DNA from: Hyphomicrobiaceae bacterium
Lineage (GTDB): Bacteria; Pseudomonadota; Alphaproteobacteria; Rhizobiales; Hyphomicrobiaceae
Length of the DNA: 64,000 bases
NCBI GenBank assembly: GCA_020638055.1
Contig: JACKJH010000001.1
Location: forward strand, 496,001-560,000
Reading direction: 5' to 3'
The notes beneath the pieces are model-generated. The model saw only the letters and a list, made by a program, of their open reading frames with translations, ran no database searches and had not been told where the DNA came from. Positions 61,701 to 64,000 of this stretch are shown here, piece by piece (position 1 is the first letter of the stretch; each line of letters opens with the position of its first letter). The translations under genes were made by a program, and so were the position numbers.

Positions 61701-62930
61701 ATGACGTTTAAAATCTCGCGACGCCAACTTCTTTCCACATCCGCGCTGCTTTTGGCCGTTGCGACAACACCCGTAATTCCCGTCAGCGCCAGATCATCGC
61801 GCGAGGAATTTGCGCAGTGGGTCGCACGCTTCCGGCGCCAGGCGAAGGCGCGCGGCATCTCTGACGCCACCTACGATCGCGTTCTGGGACATCTCAAACC
61901 CGATACATCGGTTTATGCGCGCAACAACTATCAGCCCGAGTTCCGCGAAAAGCTGTGGCAGTATCTCAATCGGCGCGTGTCTGACTGGCGCATTGGGATT
62001 GGGAAGGAGAGAGCGCGCGAATACGGCGACTTGCTGCGCCGAATTGAACGCGATTACGGCGTTGACGATCATACGATGCTGGGCCTGTGGGGCATGGAAT
62101 CGGCCTTTGGCGAGGTGGTCCTCAATCCCAAACACATGCGCCCGGTCATCCCGGCGCTGGCAGCGCTCGCGTGGGGCGAGCCCCGGCGCAGGACATATTG
62201 GGAGAAGGAACTTCTCAACGCACTTGTCATCATTCAGCGAGGCTGGGCCAAGCCTGACGAGATGATTGGATCATGGGCTGGCGCCATGGGGCACACGCAG
62301 TGGATGCCTGAGGTGTGGCTGAACATGGGCGTCGATTACAACAAGGACCGTCGTATTTCGCCGTTCGGCCCGCCCGATGACGCGCTGGCGGGAACGGCAC
62401 GTTTCATTCAGCGGCGTGGCCGTTACGTAAGGGGCCTGCCGTGGGGCTATGAAGTCCGCGTGCCGCCTGGCGCGGCGGCGAAAGGAAAACTGTCGATTGC
62501 ATCCTGGGCTGACAGGGGCGTGAAGCGCGCGGACGGCCGCTCTTTCCCGCGACGGGACGCCACGGCACGGCTTTGGCAGCCAGATGCGGGAGGCCCCGCA
62601 TTTCTGCTTACCCAGAATTTCTATGCTGTCCGGTCCTACAACCCTGCAAGTTCCTATGCCCTGGCGATTGTCCACCTGGGAGACCGCATTGCCGGAAAGG
62701 GCCCGTTCATTCAACAGTTTCGCGGTGGCGAGCGCGCCTTGACGCTGCCGGAAATACAGGAAGTTCAGCGGCTGCTCACAGCACGCGGCTTCGATACTGG
62801 CGGCACTGACGGGCGGGTTGGCCGCGATACCATGCGTGCGGTGGCGGCTTTCCAAAAGTCGGTCGGGCTGAAGCCTGCGGACGGGTATGCGGGCCTTGCG
62901 GTTTTGGGGAGGCTGCGCCAGGGCGGTTGA
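61701..62930 (+). CDS. Lytic murein transglycosylase, MltB-type
   Basis: 409 residues. It has a Sec/Tat-like signal peptide (MTFKISRRQLLSTSALLLAVATTPVIPVSA), the SLT_2 catalytic domain with the Glu133 in LGLWGMESAFGEVV and the GSWAGAMGHTQWMPE segment, and a C-terminal peptidoglycan-binding domain (LPEIQEVQRLLTARGFDTGGTDGRVGRDTMRAVAAFQ). It cleaves glycan strands to anhydromuropeptides. It appears monocistronic. Confidence 0.93.
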   Translation: MTFKISRRQLLSTSALLLAVATTPVIPVSARSSREEFAQWVARFRRQAKARGISDATYDRVLGHLKPDTSVYARNNYQPEFREKLWQYLNRRVSDWRIGIGKERAREYGDLLRRIERDYGVDDHTMLGLWGMESAFGEVVLNPKHMRPVIPALAALAWGEPRRRTYWEKELLNALVIIQRGWAKPDEMIGSWAGAMGHTQWMPEVWLNMGVDYNKDRRISPFGPPDDALAGTARFIQRRGRYVRGLPWGYEVRVPPGAAAKGKLSIASWADRGVKRADGRSFPRRDATARLWQPDAGGPAFLLTQNFYAVRSYNPASSYALAIVHLGDRIAGKGPFIQQFRGGERALTLPEIQEVQRLLTARGFDTGGTDGRVGRDTMRAVAAFQKSVGLKPADGYAGLAVLGRLRQGG

Positions 62931-63078
62931 TGCTGACAATGTCCAGGGCCAGCATTCCTCAGATATCGAATTCAATCTAAATCTGACCGGAATTCGGGCT
63001 ATCGCGATGCGCCAGCCCTTGCCGCGGGGCGCATGAATGGGTAACACGTGTGCGGCCACCGCTCGCACCAGAGGACCC

Positions 63079-63369
63079 ATGATCGAACTTATTCTCTTCA
63101 TCAGCCAGCTCATCAGCATGTATGAGTTTCTGATCCTCGCCAGCGTTGTCATTAGTTGGCTTTTCGCTTTCGGCATCGTCAACCCCTATAACCAGTTCGC
63201 CCGCGCGATCTGGAATTTCCTGCAGACCGTCACGGAACCGGCATTGCGGCCCATTCGAGCCATGCTGCCTGACCTGGGTGGGATAGATATTTCACCGATC
63301 ATCCTGCTGATCGCGCTGGAGTTCATAAAAGGCGTAGTACTCGTCAACCTGATGAAAGCGTTCATCTGA
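63079..63369 (+). CDS. YggT family membrane protein
   Basis: 96 residues with two membrane hairpins: MIELILFISQLISMYEFLILASVVISWLF and IDISPIILLIALEFIKGVVLVNL, and the conserved NPYNQFARAIWNFLQTVTEPALRPIRAMLP. YggT proteins are linked with membrane integrity and ion homeostasis. GAGGA 4 bp before the ATG at 63079 fixes the start. The DUF167 gene follows 10 bp later, a common pair. Confidence 0.92.
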   Translation: MIELILFISQLISMYEFLILASVVISWLFAFGIVNPYNQFARAIWNFLQTVTEPALRPIRAMLPDLGGIDISPIILLIALEFIKGVVLVNLMKAFI

Positions 63370-63379
63370 TGGGGACGGC

Positions 63380-63718
63380 ATGATCGTGGCTGAAGACGTG
63401 CCATGGAAACCCGTAGCCGATGGCCTTCTGGTACGCGTGAGGCTCACACCGAAAGCATCGCGCGACAGCATCGAGGGTATCGAGACGACTGCGGAGGGTG
63501 CGGCGATCAAGGCACGTGTGCGCGCTATACCCGCTGATGGCGCGGCGAACGCGGCGGTGTCGGCGCTCGTCGCCAAATGGCTTGGCGTACCGAAGTCCAG
63601 CGTTGCTCTAGTCGCCGGCGGCAAATCTCGAATTAAATCGCTTGCCATTCGCGGTGAACCCGAAAACCTGGCGCGCGAGGTCGCTGCAAAGCTCAGGGTC
63701 GAGACCCAAAAACATTGA
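63380..63718 (+). CDS. DUF167 family protein (YggU-like)
   Basis: 112 residues: LVRVRLTPKASRDSIEGI, KARVRAIPADGAANAAVSALVAKWLGVPKSSVALVAGGKSRIKSLAI. This is the small DUF167 fold of unknown function. It lies 10 bp downstream of the YggT gene and 155 bp before folD, in the usual order yggT-DUF167-folD. Confidence 0.93.
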   Translation: MIVAEDVPWKPVADGLLVRVRLTPKASRDSIEGIETTAEGAAIKARVRAIPADGAANAAVSALVAKWLGVPKSSVALVAGGKSRIKSLAIRGEPENLAREVAAKLRVETQKH

Positions 63719-63873
63719 TAAAAGACACCAAACACGAACCGGCGCGGGCAGAACCGGCCCTGCACAAAACCGCAATGAGTTGAGCGAGCCGGTCGAAAAC
63801 ACGGCGGGCACACGCAAAGCCACAGGAACGACTGCAACCCAACCAGAAGAAACGTTCAGGAGGAACAGGACCC

Positions 63874-64000
63874 ATGTCGGATGCCAAGCTGATTGATGGA
63901 AAGGCGATTGCCGCCAATGTTCGCCAAGAGGTGGCGCGCGACGTTGCCCGCCTCAAGGCCGAGCACGGTTTTACGCCAGGCTTGGCCGTTGTGCTCGTTG
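63874..64000 (+). CDS. folD: Bifunctional methylenetetrahydrofolate dehydrogenase/cyclohydrolase FolD, N-terminal part
   Basis: The first 42 residues, [20 protein letters not shown] followed by [22 protein letters not shown], match the FolD N-terminus. The gene runs off the right edge, so the catalytic Lys and NADP site are not seen. AGGA 4 bp upstream of the ATG at 63874 supports the start. It interconverts one-carbon tetrahydrofolate forms. Confidence 0.9.
   Translation, partial: MSDAKLIDGKAIAANVRQEVARDVARLKAEHGFTPGLAVVLV

Overview
The window is a high-GC chromosomal segment from an alphaproteobacterium, almost certainly of the order Hyphomicrobiales. The grounds are characteristic neighbourhoods: rsmB next to a heparinase II/III gene, htpX divergent from an SdhAF4-like gene, hemC-hemD-Mic60-HemY divergent from tsaD-gpsA, and tamA-tamB. 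Short dispersed palindromic repeats of a kind I associate with that order are also present. I cannot fix genus or species.

Left part (1-26.9 kb) is mostly core genome. It holds a truncated heparinase-family gene, rsmB, htpX, an SDH assembly factor, a TadG-like von Willebrand protein, an extensin-like protein, acsA, a DUF1761 protein, a lysine-methyltransferase-like gene overlapping an EVE-domain gene, a radical SAM gene, a type I secretion ABC transporter/adaptor pair, three tRNAs (Thr-CGT, Arg-ACG, Ala-CGC) and the heme/Mic60 cluster facing tsaD, gpsA and a TetR regulator. Repeats fill many gaps: a 58-bp tandem repeat abutting the acsA stop, a 163-bp inverted-repeat element in the acsA leader, and a 4 x 103-bp array before tRNA-Thr whose unit recurs singly near 10.1 kb and between tamA and tamB.

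Middle part (27-50.6 kb) is an accessory region between tRNA-Ala and sbcDC. It starts with a 1268-residue protein of unknown function that looks like a defence-type effector: a PD-(D/E)XK-like N-terminal domain, a degenerate NTPase-like region and a long helical remainder. It abuts a serine-recombinase remnant. A tartrate-catabolism cluster follows: D-tartrate dehydratase, two LysR regulators, a tripartite tricarboxylate transporter with fused TctA-TctB, tartrate dehydrogenase, decayed remnants of ttuD and ttuE, and a leuCD-type hydro-lyase pair. Next is a complete four-gene type I Wadjet anti-plasmid operon (jetABCD). The region ends in remnants of a HTH antitoxin, DUF5681 proteins, a class III cyclase and half of a dispersed repeat.

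Right part (50.6-64 kb) is core again: sbcD-sbcC, tamA-tamB, an MltB-type lytic transglycosylase, a YggT protein, a DUF167 protein and the start of folD.

The most interesting items are the unnamed 1268-residue protein, the Wadjet operon in the same accessory block, the decayed ttuCDE-type tartrate operon beside an intact D-tartrate dehydratase, and the structured repeat families.
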